A stretch of DNA of 49,798 bases from Candidatus Pseudobutyricicoccus lothianensis (GTDB lineage: Bacteria; Bacillota; Clostridia; Oscillospirales; Butyricicoccaceae): positions 1 to 49,798 of the forward strand of contig CAJFRA010000014.1 in the NCBI GenBank assembly GCA_904419295.1, in the 5' to 3' direction. This document shows, in pieces, positions 23,996 through 33,126 of this stretch; the stretch's first letter is position 1, and each line of letters opens with the position of its first letter. A program made the position numbers and the translations under genes. The notes under the pieces were generated by a model. That model did no database searches. It saw nothing but the letters and a program-made list of their open reading frames with translations, and was not told the DNA's origin.

Positions 23996-24439
23996 ATGGA
24001 CGCGATCGACCAAAAAATATTGTCCCTTTTGGGGGAAAACGCTCGGATCCCCCTCAAACATATTGCGGCACAGGTGTTTTTATCCCCGCCGGCTGTGTCG
24101 GCCCGCATCGAGCGGATGGAGCGGGGGGGCATCATCACCGGTTACCGGGCGACGGTGGCGCCGGAAAAGCTGGGCTACCACATCACGGCCTTCATCAATG
24201 TGGTGCTCCCGCCGGAACGGCAGCAGGCATTTTACGAATTCGTCAAGCAGTGCGCCAGCGTGGTGGAGTGTTACCATGTGGCAGGGGCCTATTCCATGCT
24301 GCTCAAGGTCTGTTTCCCCGACACCCAGCAGCTGGATGCCTTTGTGGCCACCATTCAAAAATACGGCAAGACCCAGACGCAAATCGTGTTTTCTTCCATC
24401 ATCGAGCACCGGGAGCCCGGTGTGCAGGAGGGGGAATGA
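23996..24439 (+). CDS. Lrp/AsnC family transcriptional regulator
   Basis: 147 aa. N-terminal winged HTH (DAIDQKILSLLGENARIPLKH, then LSPPAVSARIERMERGGIITGY) and a C-terminal RAM/ACT-like domain (about 65-145) that binds amino acids and forms octamers. The start at ATG 23996 has a modest CGGAGCG site and fits the family start. Divergent from aspA, with an AT-rich palindrome in between, so aspA and the gene itself are the obvious candidate targets. A terminator follows. Confidence 0.9.
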   Translation: MDAIDQKILSLLGENARIPLKHIAAQVFLSPPAVSARIERMERGGIITGYRATVAPEKLGYHITAFINVVLPPERQQAFYEFVKQCASVVECYHVAGAYSMLLKVCFPDTQQLDAFVATIQKYGKTQTQIVFSSIIEHREPGVQEGE

Positions 24440-24445
24440 CAGGAG

Positions 24446-24484
24446 CCCGGCGTGCGGAAAGACGCACCGCCGGGTTCTTCCTTT
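24446..24484 (+). terminator. Intrinsic terminator of the Lrp gene
   Basis: CCCGGCGTGCG pairs with CGCACCGCCGGG (one bulge) followed by TTCTTCCTTT. Confidence 0.7.
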
Positions 24485-24546
24485 GGGCGCCGGCCGGGAA
24501 AAGCCAGGGTTTTCGGCACAGAATGGGGCAGAAAGTGATTCAGCGG

Positions 24547-24575
24547 TTGTATCTCAATGGCAAAATTGATATAAT
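24547..24575 (+). promoter_or_regulatory. SigA-type promoter of the recJ operon
   Basis: TTGTAT (24547-24552), a 17-bp spacer and TATAAT (24570-24575), 30 bp before the recJ start. Confidence 0.78.
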
Positions 24576-24605
24576 ATCGTTAAATAGAAATTCTGGAGAA
24601 TCGCG

Positions 24606-26681
24606 ATGAAACGAAAACAATGGAAGATCGCACGGCCTGCGCCCGGGCAGGTGGAACAGCTGCAGGCTGTGCCCGGCGTTTCGGGCCTGGCCGCCCTGGT
24701 GCTGGCCGCCCGGGGCATCGTGGGCCAGCAGGCGGCGGCATTTTTAGACACGGCCCCCCATCTGGCCGATCCGTTTTTGCTGGCGGATATGGACCGGGCA
24801 GTCCGGGAGATCCGGCGGGCGCTGGAAGCGGGGGAGAAGATCGCCGTATATGGCGACTACGATGTGGATGGCGTGACGGCCACCACCGTGCTCATCCAAT
24901 ACCTGCGCCGCCAGGGCGCCCCCTGCGAATACTATATCCCCGACCGCATCAGCGAAGGCTACGGGCTGAACCGGGAGGCCATCCGCCGGCTCCATGAAAA
25001 GGGCTGCCGGCTGATGATCACGGTGGACAGCGGCATCACCGCCGTAGAGGAGGCCCAGTATGCCGCCCGGCTGGGGATGCGGCTGATCGTCACCGACCAC
25101 CATGAATGCCAAGGCCAGCTGCCAAAAGCCGCAGCGGTGGTCAACCCCCGGCGGCCCGATTCAGCCTATCCCTTTCGGGAATTGGCCGGCGTGGGCGTGG
25201 CCTTCCAGCTGGTGCGGGCCCTGGAGCAGGACCAGCCGCTGGAAGCGCTGCTGGATGCCTATGGGGATATCGTGGCTGTGGGCACCGTGGCCGATGTGAT
25301 GCCGCTGGTGGGCGAAAACCGGGCCATTGTGGCCTATGGGCTCAAGCGGCTGGAACAGACGGAAAACCAGGGGCTGCGGATGCTGATGCAAAAAGTGGGC
25401 ATCCAGGGGCCTGTGTCCTCCAATTCCGTCAGCTTCAGCATGGCGCCCCGCATCAATGCGGCAGGCCGTATGGGCGCCGCCGGCCAGGCGGTGGAGCTGT
25501 TTTTGACAAAAGACCCAGACCAGGCCGCGGCGCTGGCCGAATGGCTGTGCCAGCTCAACCGCCGCCGGCAGCAGGAAGAAAATAACATCTATCAGCAGAT
25601 CATGGAACAGCTGGACAGCACTTTTGACCCGGCCCGGCAAAAAGCCATCGTGCTCTGGGGCGAAAACTGGCACAATGGGGTCATCGGCATTGTGGCATCC
25701 CGCTTGGCAGACCGGTATGGGGTGCCCACCGTGCTGATCTCCATGGATGGGGAAAAGGGCAAAGGGTCGGGCCGCAGCGTGCCCGGCTTCAACCTGTATG
25801 AAGCGCTGGAGCACTGCGCCGGCTGCCTGGAGCGCTGCGGCGGCCACGAGCTGGCCGTCGGCCTGACCATCTGCCGGGACCAGCTGGAGATTTTCCGCCG
25901 GCAGTTTGAGGAATATGCGGCCAGGCAGATGCAGCAAGGGGGGGCGGCGCCCCTGCTGGCAGTGGATGCCCAGGTGGAGCCCGGGGCCCTGACCGTGCCT
26001 GCCGTCCGCTCGCTGGAAGTGCTGGAGCCCTTTGGCATGGGCAACCCCCAGCCGGTGTTCTGCCTGCGGGGGTTGCGGCTGGAGGAGATCACGCCCATCA
26101 GCAGCGACCGGCACATTAAGATGCTGCTGAGCGGGGCAGGCCAAAACTTTTACGCCTTTTTGTTCGGCATGGCCAGCGGCAGCTGCCCTTTTGTGTGCGG
26201 CGATGAGGTGGACGCCGCCTTTGCCGCCGAGATCAACAGCTACCGGGGCAGGGAGAGCGTGCAGCTGGTGCTCAAAGACCTGGCTTGGTCGGAGCAGGAA
26301 GACCGGCGGGACCAAGCCATGGACCAGGTGTACGGCGCCTTTTGCCGCGGGGAGGCCATCGAGCCCCGGCAGGCCCTGGCCATCACCCCCACCCGGGATG
26401 ACCTGGTGGCGGTGTTCCGCCATGTAAAGGCCCACGCCCAGCAGGGCCGGCTGGTGTGTCCGCCCCGCACGCTGTACCGCCGCATCCGCTACGAGGCCAT
26501 GAAAGGGATGAACCTGGGGAAATTGCTGATTTGCCTGGACATCTTTCAGGAATTTGATATTTTCGCCTGCCGGCCCTGGGACGGCTCCCTGGAGATCACG
26601 GTGCTCCAGCGCCAGGGCAAAGCGGATATCAACGGTTCCCGCATTTTAAAGCAGCTGCTGCTGCAATCCAGCAGAGAGTGA
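24606..26681 (+). CDS. recJ: Single-stranded-DNA-specific exonuclease RecJ
   Basis: 691 aa. 5'-3' exonuclease in recombination and repair. The DHH phosphoesterase motifs are in place: DYDVDG (D84, D86, D88), VDSGI, and TDHHE (D164, H165, H166). The DHHA1 domain includes GSGRSVPGFNLYEAL and GGHELAVGLT, and an OB-like region follows (NPQPVFCLRGLRLEEI). The extra C-terminal 120 residues match the Firmicutes-type extension. First gene of an operon: rel starts 19 bp downstream, followed by dtd, an MBL hydrolase and hemZ. In many relatives apt sits between recJ and rel; here it does not. Confidence 0.93.
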   Translation: MKRKQWKIARPAPGQVEQLQAVPGVSGLAALVLAARGIVGQQAAAFLDTAPHLADPFLLADMDRAVREIRRALEAGEKIAVYGDYDVDGVTATTVLIQYLRRQGAPCEYYIPDRISEGYGLNREAIRRLHEKGCRLMITVDSGITAVEEAQYAARLGMRLIVTDHHECQGQLPKAAAVVNPRRPDSAYPFRELAGVGVAFQLVRALEQDQPLEALLDAYGDIVAVGTVADVMPLVGENRAIVAYGLKRLEQTENQGLRMLMQKVGIQGPVSSNSVSFSMAPRINAAGRMGAAGQAVELFLTKDPDQAAALAEWLCQLNRRRQQEENNIYQQIMEQLDSTFDPARQKAIVLWGENWHNGVIGIVASRLADRYGVPTVLISMDGEKGKGSGRSVPGFNLYEALEHCAGCLERCGGHELAVGLTICRDQLEIFRRQFEEYAARQMQQGGAAPLLAVDAQVEPGALTVPAVRSLEVLEPFGMGNPQPVFCLRGLRLEEITPISSDRHIKMLLSGAGQNFYAFLFGMASGSCPFVCGDEVDAAFAAEINSYRGRESVQLVLKDLAWSEQEDRRDQAMDQVYGAFCRGEAIEPRQALAITPTRDDLVAVFRHVKAHAQQGRLVCPPRTLYRRIRYEAMKGMNLGKLLICLDIFQEFDIFACRPWDGSLEITVLQRQGKADINGSRILKQLLLQSSRE

Positions 26682-26700
26682 TAGGGATGGGATTTGGCTT

Positions 26701-28875
26701 ATGAATGAGACCGATTATAGCTTGGAGACATTGCTGAAAAAAGTGAAGGAGCATTCGCCTCTTTCCGATATGGAGAAGATCACGAAGGCCTATTATTTTT
26801 CGGAAAAAGCCCATGAGGGCCAGAAGCGCCGCAGCGGTGAACCCTATTTCATCCATCCGGTGACAGTGGCGGGCATTTTGGCCGAACTGGGCATGGATAC
26901 CGATTCCATCGTGGCCGGCCTGCTCCACGACTGTTTGGAAGATACCAACGTCACCTATGTGAACATCGAAAAAGAATTCGGCCGGCCGGTGGCAGACCTG
27001 GTCAACGGCGTCACCCGCCTGGGCAAGATCGTCTACAGCAGCAAAGAAGAGGCCCAGATGGAGGACCTGCGCAAGATGTTCATTGCCATGGCCAAAGATA
27101 TCCGGGTCATCATCATCAAATTGGCGGACCGGCTGCACAACGCCCGCACATTCCAATATTTGCCGGAAAATAAGCAGCGGGAAAAATCGCTGGAGACCAT
27201 GGATATCTATGCGCCTTTGGCCCACCGGCTGGGCATCCAGAACATCAAGGCGGAGCTGGAAGATATCTGCATCAAATACCTGGACCCAGTGGGCTACAAA
27301 GAGATCATGGACCAGATGCAGGACAAGAGCCAGCAGTATGAGGACTTTTTGCAGCGGGTGCAGGCCAGGATCAAGGAAAAGCTGAAAAGCGTGGGCATCC
27401 AGTGTGAGATCAAGGCCCGGGTCAAGCATGTTTACAGCATTTACCGCAAGATGTACACCCAGAATCTGAACCTTTCGGAACTGTACGACATCTGCGCCGT
27501 GCGGGTCATCGTGGATGAGCTGGCCGACTGCTACAATGTGCTGGGCTTTATCCACGACTTGTACCGGCCGGTGCCCGGGCGGTTCAAGGACTACATCAGC
27601 ACGCCCAAGCCCAACGGGTACCAATCGCTGCACACGGTGGTCATCGGCAGGGAGGGCATCCCCTTTGAAGTGCAGATCCGCACCAAAGAGATGGACCGGA
27701 CGGCGGAATACGGCGTGGCGGCCCACTGGAAGTACAAAGACGGGCTCAAAGGCAAACAGAACGAAGAGACTTTTGCCTGGATCCGGCAGCTGCTGGAATC
27801 CCAGCAGGATACCCAGGCGGAAGATTTCATTCAGAACATCAAGGTGGATCTGTTCAGCGACGAGGTCTTTGTCTTTACGCCAAAGGGCGATGTGATCAAC
27901 CTGCCCCAGGGGGCCACGCCCATCGATTTTGCCTACGCCATCCATTCGGCGGTGGGCAACCGGATGGTGGGCGCCAAAGTCAACGGCCGGCTGGTGCCCA
28001 TCGATTATGAGCTGAAAAACGGCGAGATCGTGGAAGTAGTCACCTCGAAGGAGACCAACGGCCCCCGCCGGGATTGGCTGCAGCTGGCCAAGACGGCAGA
28101 AGCCCGCAACAAGATCAAGCAGTGGTTCAAAAAAGAGCGGCGGGAAGAAAACATCGAGCAGGGCCGGGCCGCTTTGGAGCGGGAGCTCAAGCTGGAGATG
28201 CTGTGGAACGATTTCCAGCGGGAAGAAGTGTACGGCCCGGTGCTCAAGCGGTTCTCGTTCCGCACGGTGGACGACTTGTATGCCGGCATCGGCTACGGCG
28301 GCGTGACCTGCGCCAAAGTGCTCAACCGGGTGCGGGAAGAAGTGGAGAAGCTCAACCGGCAGAAAAACAAAGAAGACCTGACCAAGGTGGCGCTGCAAAA
28401 GAAGCGGGCCACCAGCGACAGCGGCGTCATCGTCGAGGGCGTGGACAACTGCTTGGTCAAGTTCTCCAAATGCTGCACCCCCATCCCGGGGGACAACATC
28501 GTGGGCTTTGTCACCAGGGGCTACGGCGTATCCATCCACCGGACCGAATGCCCCAACGTGGCCCGCGGCATGGAAAACAACGAAGAGTACGGCCGGTGGA
28601 TCCGGGTGGCCTGGGACCCTTATACCAAATTCAAGTTCAGCACGGCTATCCGCATTTTGGCCAAGCCCCGGGTGGGCATTTTGGCCGATATCTTGCAGGT
28701 GTTCAGCAACATGAAGATCAACGTCACCGAGATGAACGTGCGGGACAGCGACGGCAAAGGCCACTACTTCTGCACGGTGGAAGTGAGCGACCGGGATCAG
28801 CTGGAGACCATTTTGAACCGGGTGCGCAAAGTCAGCGGTGTGATAGAAGCCACCCGCAATATGGCAGAAAACTAA
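26701..28875 (+). CDS. rel: Bifunctional (p)ppGpp synthetase/hydrolase (Rel/SpoT type)
   Basis: 724 aa, full-length RSH protein, master of the stringent response. The HD hydrolase domain is intact (HPVTVAGIL, LLHDCLEDT with H76 and D77), so hydrolysis is expected. The synthetase domain contains YDICAVRVIVDELADCYNVLG and RFKDYISTPKPNGYQSLHT, both functional-looking. A TGS domain (about 382-440) and a C-terminal ACT domain (about 645-724) follow, the latter regulating activity on the ribosome; a CCTPIPGD zinc-finger-like segment precedes it. Second gene in the recJ operon. Confidence 0.95.
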   Translation: MNETDYSLETLLKKVKEHSPLSDMEKITKAYYFSEKAHEGQKRRSGEPYFIHPVTVAGILAELGMDTDSIVAGLLHDCLEDTNVTYVNIEKEFGRPVADLVNGVTRLGKIVYSSKEEAQMEDLRKMFIAMAKDIRVIIIKLADRLHNARTFQYLPENKQREKSLETMDIYAPLAHRLGIQNIKAELEDICIKYLDPVGYKEIMDQMQDKSQQYEDFLQRVQARIKEKLKSVGIQCEIKARVKHVYSIYRKMYTQNLNLSELYDICAVRVIVDELADCYNVLGFIHDLYRPVPGRFKDYISTPKPNGYQSLHTVVIGREGIPFEVQIRTKEMDRTAEYGVAAHWKYKDGLKGKQNEETFAWIRQLLESQQDTQAEDFIQNIKVDLFSDEVFVFTPKGDVINLPQGATPIDFAYAIHSAVGNRMVGAKVNGRLVPIDYELKNGEIVEVVTSKETNGPRRDWLQLAKTAEARNKIKQWFKKERREENIEQGRAALERELKLEMLWNDFQREEVYGPVLKRFSFRTVDDLYAGIGYGGVTCAKVLNRVREEVEKLNRQKNKEDLTKVALQKKRATSDSGVIVEGVDNCLVKFSKCCTPIPGDNIVGFVTRGYGVSIHRTECPNVARGMENNEEYGRWIRVAWDPYTKFKFSTAIRILAKPRVGILADILQVFSNMKINVTEMNVRDSDGKGHYFCTVEVSDRDQLETILNRVRKVSGVIEATRNMAEN

Positions 28876-28893
28876 GGGAGGATACATACATCC

Positions 28894-29346
28894 ATGCGAG
28901 CAGTGATCACACGGACCACCGGCGCCACGCTGACCATTGACGGGCAGGAACACGCCCGCATCGGCCAGGGGCTGCTGGTGCTGCTGGGCATCACCCAGAG
29001 CGATACCCCCAAGCAGGCCACATATCTGGCGGAAAAATGCGCCGGCCTGCGGATCTTTGAAGACGAAAACGGCAAGCTGAACCGGTCGTTGGCCGATGTG
29101 GGGGGCCAGATGCTGGTGGTCTCCAATTTTACGCTGTACGCCAACTGCAGCCACGGCCGGCGGCCCGATTTCCTGGCCGCGGCCAAACCGGACCAGGCCA
29201 TTCCCCTGTATGAGTTCTTCCAGCAGGAGCTGGGGAGGCTGGGCGTGCCTTTCCAGACCGGGGTGTTCGGCGCCGATATGAAGATCGACCACGTGAACGA
29301 CGGGCCCGTGACCATCATTATGGATACGGACCAGATGATGAAATAA
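28894..29346 (+). CDS. dtd: D-aminoacyl-tRNA deacylase
   Basis: 150 aa. Hydrolyses D-amino acids (and glycine from tRNA-Ala) mischarged on tRNA. Family motifs: LLVLLGI, SNFTLYA (normally SQFTL; the catalytic Thr is kept) and NDGPVTI near the C-terminus, which normally reads NxGPVT. GGGAGGA lies about 12 bp before ATG 28894. Starts 18 bp after rel and is followed by the MBL gene, the usual gene order in Clostridia and Bacilli. Confidence 0.93.
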   Translation: MRAVITRTTGATLTIDGQEHARIGQGLLVLLGITQSDTPKQATYLAEKCAGLRIFEDENGKLNRSLADVGGQMLVVSNFTLYANCSHGRRPDFLAAAKPDQAIPLYEFFQQELGRLGVPFQTGVFGADMKIDHVNDGPVTIIMDTDQMMK

Positions 29347-29359
29347 GGGAGTGATACCC

Positions 29360-30004
29360 ATGAAGATCGAAACTTTGCAGGTGGGGCCTCTGGCCACCAA
29401 CTGCTATCTGTTGGGCGATGAGCAAACGGGCCGGTGCGCCATCATCGACCCGGGCGCCCAGGCGGCCCGCAAGATCTTGCCCGCCCTGCAGGAATTTGGC
29501 ATGCAGTGCGATCTGATCTTGCTGACCCACGGCCATTTTGACCACATCATGGCGCTGAAAGAGATCAAAGAGGCCACCGGGGCGTCCATCTGCATCCACG
29601 AAGCCGACGCCCACATGCTGACGGAGGAATATATGCACACCTGGAAAGCCGCTGCCGCCCACGGCTACCACCAGGCTCTGGCCGACCGTCTGCTCAAAGA
29701 CGGGGACCAGATCCAGCTGGGCACGCTGACCATCCGGGTGATGCACACGCCGGGGCACACGCGGGGCTCGGTGGTCTACCTGTGCGGCGATGTGATGTTC
29801 TCGGGCGACACCCTGTTCCACGGCGGTTGCGGCCGCTGGGACCTGGATGGGGGCAGCATGGAGCAAATGCACGACAGCCTGCGGCGCCTGGCTGCCCTGC
29901 CCGGCGACTACCGGGTGCTGCCCGGCCATGAGGAAGCCACTACCCTGGAAGTGGAGCGCCACATCAACCGCAACATGCTCATCGCGCTGCAACAATGCAA
30001 ATAA
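29360..30004 (+). CDS. MBL-fold metal hydrolase (YcbL/GloB-like)
   Basis: 214 aa. The metal motif T-H57-G-H59-F-D61-H62 is complete, with later ligands in HTPGHTRG, FSGDTLF and LPGHEEAT, giving a two-metal site like glyoxalase II and its small relatives. The specific substrate is not known; hydroxyacylglutathione is unlikely as a main substrate in an anaerobe that lacks visible glutathione genes here. ATG 29360 is preferred to GTG 29351, since AAGGGA sits 9 bp before the ATG. Its last 10 bases overlap the hemZ start, so translation is coupled. Confidence 0.88.
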   Translation: MKIETLQVGPLATNCYLLGDEQTGRCAIIDPGAQAARKILPALQEFGMQCDLILLTHGHFDHIMALKEIKEATGASICIHEADAHMLTEEYMHTWKAAAAHGYHQALADRLLKDGDQIQLGTLTIRVMHTPGHTRGSVVYLCGDVMFSGDTLFHGGCGRWDLDGGSMEQMHDSLRRLAALPGDYRVLPGHEEATTLEVERHINRNMLIALQQCK

Positions 30005-31446
30005 TTTTGGAAAATTGCCCGCTGGAGACTGCGGTGCATGAGACGCTGACCTGCCTGCTGCCCGAAGAGCGCCACGGCCTGGCGGCCGATTGCGGCGGCG
30101 GCTGGGTGCGCTGCTGCTTGGAAGAGGCGGAAGGGGCCTTTGTGGCCCGGGTGGAGGCCCAGCGGGATGGCCTGCGCCGGGAAGACATGTGCCGCCTGCC
30201 CCAAGAGGGACAGGGCCCTTGGGAGCGGAAGCGGGTGGCCACCCGGGCGGTGAAAACAGCCGTCTACCGGGCGGTGGTGGGCTTTTTGCCTGCGCCGCCG
30301 GTGTGGGGCGCCATGAGCGGGGTCAAGCCCGCCAAGCCGGTGCGCCAGGCGTTTCCCCAGGGCATTGACCCGGTGGAAGCGGACAAGCTGCTGGCCGAAC
30401 GGTTTTACATCGAGCCTTCCCGCCGCCGGCTGGCGGTGCAGTGCGCCCAGCAGGCCCAGGCGTGCGAGCAGTCGCTGGGCCCGCGGGATGGGGCGTTGTA
30501 CATCGGCATACCCTTTTGCCCCAGCAAGTGCGTCTACTGCTCCTTCGTCAGCAGCAGCACGGCCCGTTCCGGCCACTTGGTGGCCCCTTATCTGGATGTG
30601 CTGTGCCAAGAGGTGGAAGCGGCCGGAGAGGGGCTGAGGCAGAGCGGCGCCCGGCTGGACAGCATCTACATCGGCGGCGGCACCCCCACCACGCTGGATG
30701 AACACCAGCTGGACCGGCTGCTGCAGGCGGTGGAACGCCACTTGCCAAAAGCCGGCGAATTCACAGTGGAAGCCGGCCGGCCCGAGACCATCACCCAAGA
30801 AAAGCTCCAGGTGCTGGCCGGACACGGGGTGGGGCGCATCAGCATCAACCCCCAGAGCATGCACGACGAGGTGCTGCGGGAAGTGGGCCGGTTGCATACG
30901 GTGGAGCAGGTGGTGCAGACCTATGAGCTGGCCCGCCGCACCGGCGATTTCCAGATCAATATGGACCTGATCGCCGGCCTGCCGGGGGATACGGAAGAAG
31001 GCTTTTTGGAAAGCGTGGAAAAGCTGATCCGGCTGGGGCCGGAGAATATCACCATCCACTGCCTGGCCCGGAAAAAAGGGTCGCCCCTCCGCTTCGGCAA
31101 GCAGGGGCAGCTGCCTGCCGCCCTGCTGGATGAGGCCTACCGCCGGCTGGAACAGGCGGGTTACGAGCCCTATTACCTATACCGGCAAAAGTACATCGCG
31201 GGCAACCTGGAAAATGTGGGGTTTGCCAAAAAAGGGACCATCTGCCGCTACAACATCTGCATGATGGAAGAGCTGTGCCCGGTGGTGGCCCTGGGGGCCG
31301 GCGGCGTGACCAAATTGTGCGCCGACGGGGGCCGCTGCGTCTCCCGCATCGCCAACCCCAAATACCCCAAGGAATACATCGAGCAGGGGGAGGCCATTGC
31401 TCAGGGGAAACGGGCGCTGCGCCTGCCCCAGGGGGCGGAAGATTGA
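29995..31446 (+). CDS. hemZ: Coproporphyrinogen dehydrogenase-like radical SAM protein HemZ
   Basis: 483 aa. An N-terminal domain of 160 residues is followed by the radical SAM core with C175-x3-C179-x2-C182 (PFCPSKCVYCSF), then GGGTPTTL and the DLIAGLPGD strand. This two-part build is that of B. subtilis HemZ rather than HemN or HemW. Named as an oxygen-independent coproporphyrinogen III oxidase; whether clostridial HemZ makes heme or modifies something else is not settled, and no other heme genes are in the window. Overlaps the MBL gene by 10 bp and ends the recJ operon. Confidence 0.88.
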   Translation: MQIILENCPLETAVHETLTCLLPEERHGLAADCGGGWVRCCLEEAEGAFVARVEAQRDGLRREDMCRLPQEGQGPWERKRVATRAVKTAVYRAVVGFLPAPPVWGAMSGVKPAKPVRQAFPQGIDPVEADKLLAERFYIEPSRRRLAVQCAQQAQACEQSLGPRDGALYIGIPFCPSKCVYCSFVSSSTARSGHLVAPYLDVLCQEVEAAGEGLRQSGARLDSIYIGGGTPTTLDEHQLDRLLQAVERHLPKAGEFTVEAGRPETITQEKLQVLAGHGVGRISINPQSMHDEVLREVGRLHTVEQVVQTYELARRTGDFQINMDLIAGLPGDTEEGFLESVEKLIRLGPENITIHCLARKKGSPLRFGKQGQLPAALLDEAYRRLEQAGYEPYYLYRQKYIAGNLENVGFAKKGTICRYNICMMEELCPVVALGAGGVTKLCADGGRCVSRIANPKYPKEYIEQGEAIAQGKRALRLPQGAED

Positions 31447-31447
31447 T

Positions 31448-31476
31448 TTGCAGTTTTGTGTCCCATCTGCTATACT
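31448..31476 (+). promoter_or_regulatory. SigA-type promoter of the zinc-ribbon gene
   Basis: TTGCAG (31448-31453), a 17-bp spacer and TATACT (31471-31476), starting inside the last bases after hemZ. It leaves a GC-rich leader of about 175 nt with a hairpin (GCCGCC/GGCGGC near 31575-31592) before the next start. Confidence 0.75.
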
Positions 31477-31660
31477 GCGAATAAGATGATAGAGTCAAGG
31501 GCAGCGGAACGGGCCCGCCGGGGAAAGGCTTCCGGCAGGCAGGCCGCCCCTTTGGCCGCAGCTCACGCCTGCGCCGCCGGCCGCGGCGGCCCAAGACGGC
31601 GCGGGAGAGGCTGCACGGCAGGCCATTGCCGCCTGCTTACTTGGAAGGGAGTGAGAGCCA

Positions 31661-32059
31661 ATGGATCAGAAAGTCAATGACATGCTGGAACGGATGAAGA
31701 TAGCGGCCCAACAGACGGCGCAAGCGGTGGGCAAAGCTGCCGATGTGGCCGGCAAAAAGACCAATGAGCTGGTGAGCACCACAAAAGCCAGTTTGCAGAT
31801 CTTTGACCTGAACAGCGAGATCGATGGCCTGCTGAAGGAGATCGGCCGCTGTGTCTACATGGCCCATACCGGCAGTGAGGTACATTCGGAGGAGATCGAC
31901 GCGCGGATCCGGCAGATCGACGCCAAATACCAGGAGATCGCCCGGCTCAAGGCGGAGATCGAGCAGCAAAAGGCCACGCCCCACTGCCCCCAGTGCGGCA
32001 AAGCGTGCGCCAAGGGCGACGCTTATTGCAGCGCTTGCGGCCATCCCATCGGGGATTAA
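31661..32059 (+). CDS. Helical protein with C-terminal zinc ribbon
   Basis: 132 aa. Residues 1-100 are Ala/Lys/Glu-rich and helical, without membrane segments (LEIGRCVYMAHTG in the middle). The C-terminus is a zinc ribbon: CPQCGKACAKGDAYCSACGH. Such proteins are common in Clostridia but unassigned; the N-terminal part resembles small coiled-coil proteins. GAAGGGAG precedes the start. A single-gene unit with its own promoter and a strong terminator. Confidence 0.78.
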   Translation: MDQKVNDMLERMKIAAQQTAQAVGKAADVAGKKTNELVSTTKASLQIFDLNSEIDGLLKEIGRCVYMAHTGSEVHSEEIDARIRQIDAKYQEIARLKAEIEQQKATPHCPQCGKACAKGDAYCSACGHPIGD

Positions 32060-32090
32060 AGGGGCAGGCTGAACCATCGCGTGACAAGAG

Positions 32091-32120
32091 GGAGCGGGAC
32101 GCATCGTCCCGCTCTTTTTT
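32091..32120 (+). terminator. Intrinsic terminator
   Basis: GAGCGGGAC and GTCCCGCTC form a 9-bp perfect stem with a 5-nt loop followed by TTTTTT. Confidence 0.92.
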
Positions 32121-32147
32121 GCGGCCGGGCAAAGGGCAGCGCCCTTC

Positions 32148-32176
32148 TGGACGGCTGGGGCGGGATGGGTTATAAT
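32148..32176 (+). promoter_or_regulatory. SigA-type promoter of the purine salvage pair
   Basis: TGGACG (32148-32153), a 17-bp spacer and a perfect TATAAT (32171-32176), 98 bp before the nucleoside phosphorylase. Confidence 0.7.
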
Positions 32177-32274
32177 AGCCCCAGGACGATCCGGCCGCCG
32201 ATATCCACAGCCCCTTGTTCCGCCAGCGGGCAAGGGCGCTGGGATGAGGCCGGGGCAAAAGAGGAGGAAAACAG

Positions 32275-33096
32275 ATGCTGACATACGAGCAATACCAACA
32301 GAGCGCCGCCTATATCCGGCAGGCCAGCGGCGGCTTTGAGCCGGAGATCCTGCTGGTGCTGGGGTCGGGCCTGGGCTTTTTGGCAGAGGAGATCGGGGAG
32401 CCCATCGTCATCCCCTATGGCCAGATCCCCCATTTTCAAACGTCCACCGCGCCGGACCATGCGGGCCGGTTCGTGCTGGGCACCCTGGCAGGCCGCCGGG
32501 TGATAGCCATGCAGGGCCGGCTGCACCTGTATGAGGGATACACCGCCCAGCAGGTCAGCTACCCCGTGCGGGTGGCCAAACTGCTGGGGGCGGAGACCAT
32601 GGTGGTCACCAATGCCAGCGGCGCCATCAACACCGGCTACCAGGTGGGGGACCTGATGCTGATCACCGACCACATCCGCCTGTTTGACCCGGACCCGCTG
32701 ATCGGCCCCAACCTGCCGGAATTTGGCCCCCGGTTTTGCGATATGACCTATGCCTACACACCGGCGCTGCAGCAGGTGGCCCGGGAAGAGGCGGCAGCCC
32801 TGGGCATGACCCTGCGGGAAGGGGTCTATTTCTATTTCACCGGCCCCCAATTTGAGACCCCGGCGGAGATCCGGGCCGCCCGGGTGCTGGGCGGCGACGT
32901 GGCCGGCATGTCCACCGTGCCCGAAGTGATCTGCGCCAGCCACTGCGGCATGGCGGTGCTGGGCTTTTCGCTGGTGACCAACATGGCCGCCGGCGTCACC
33001 GGAGAAAAGCTGGACGGTGTGGATGTGGTGCAGACGGCAAACCGGTCGGGCAAAGGCTTTTCCGCCCTGGTGCGGGCCTGCCTGCCCCGGCTGTAG
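32275..33096 (+). CDS. punA: Purine nucleoside phosphorylase (trimeric PNP)
   Basis: 273 aa, normal for the trimeric class. Phosphorolysis of guanosine/inosine-type nucleosides to base and ribose 1-phosphate. Motifs: LVLGSGLG (phosphate loop), MQGRLHLYEGY, GPQFETPAEIRAAR with the base-contacting Glu, DVAGMSTVPEV, and SLVTNMAAG. The usual TNAAGGIN is TNASGAIN here. GAGGAGG before ATG 32275. The deaminase gene follows after 30 bp, suggesting that inosine-type products of the deaminase are passed on to this enzyme. Confidence 0.92.
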   Translation: MLTYEQYQQSAAYIRQASGGFEPEILLVLGSGLGFLAEEIGEPIVIPYGQIPHFQTSTAPDHAGRFVLGTLAGRRVIAMQGRLHLYEGYTAQQVSYPVRVAKLLGAETMVVTNASGAINTGYQVGDLMLITDHIRLFDPDPLIGPNLPEFGPRFCDMTYAYTPALQQVAREEAAALGMTLREGVYFYFTGPQFETPAEIRAARVLGGDVAGMSTVPEVICASHCGMAVLGFSLVTNMAAGVTGEKLDGVDVVQTANRSGKGFSALVRACLPRL

Positions 33097-33126
33097 GAAC
33101 GATGCGACAGAAAGGAAGGGATCTGG

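Noticed and set aside
26629-29400. A 923-codon minus-strand frame opposite rel and dtd
   Set aside because: Antisense shadow of a clear RSH gene; no start signal and low-complexity His/Gln-rich translation.
31480-31660. SRP RNA, 6S RNA or tmRNA in the GC-rich leader
   Set aside because: None of the conserved loops of these RNAs is visible; it remains an unassigned leader.
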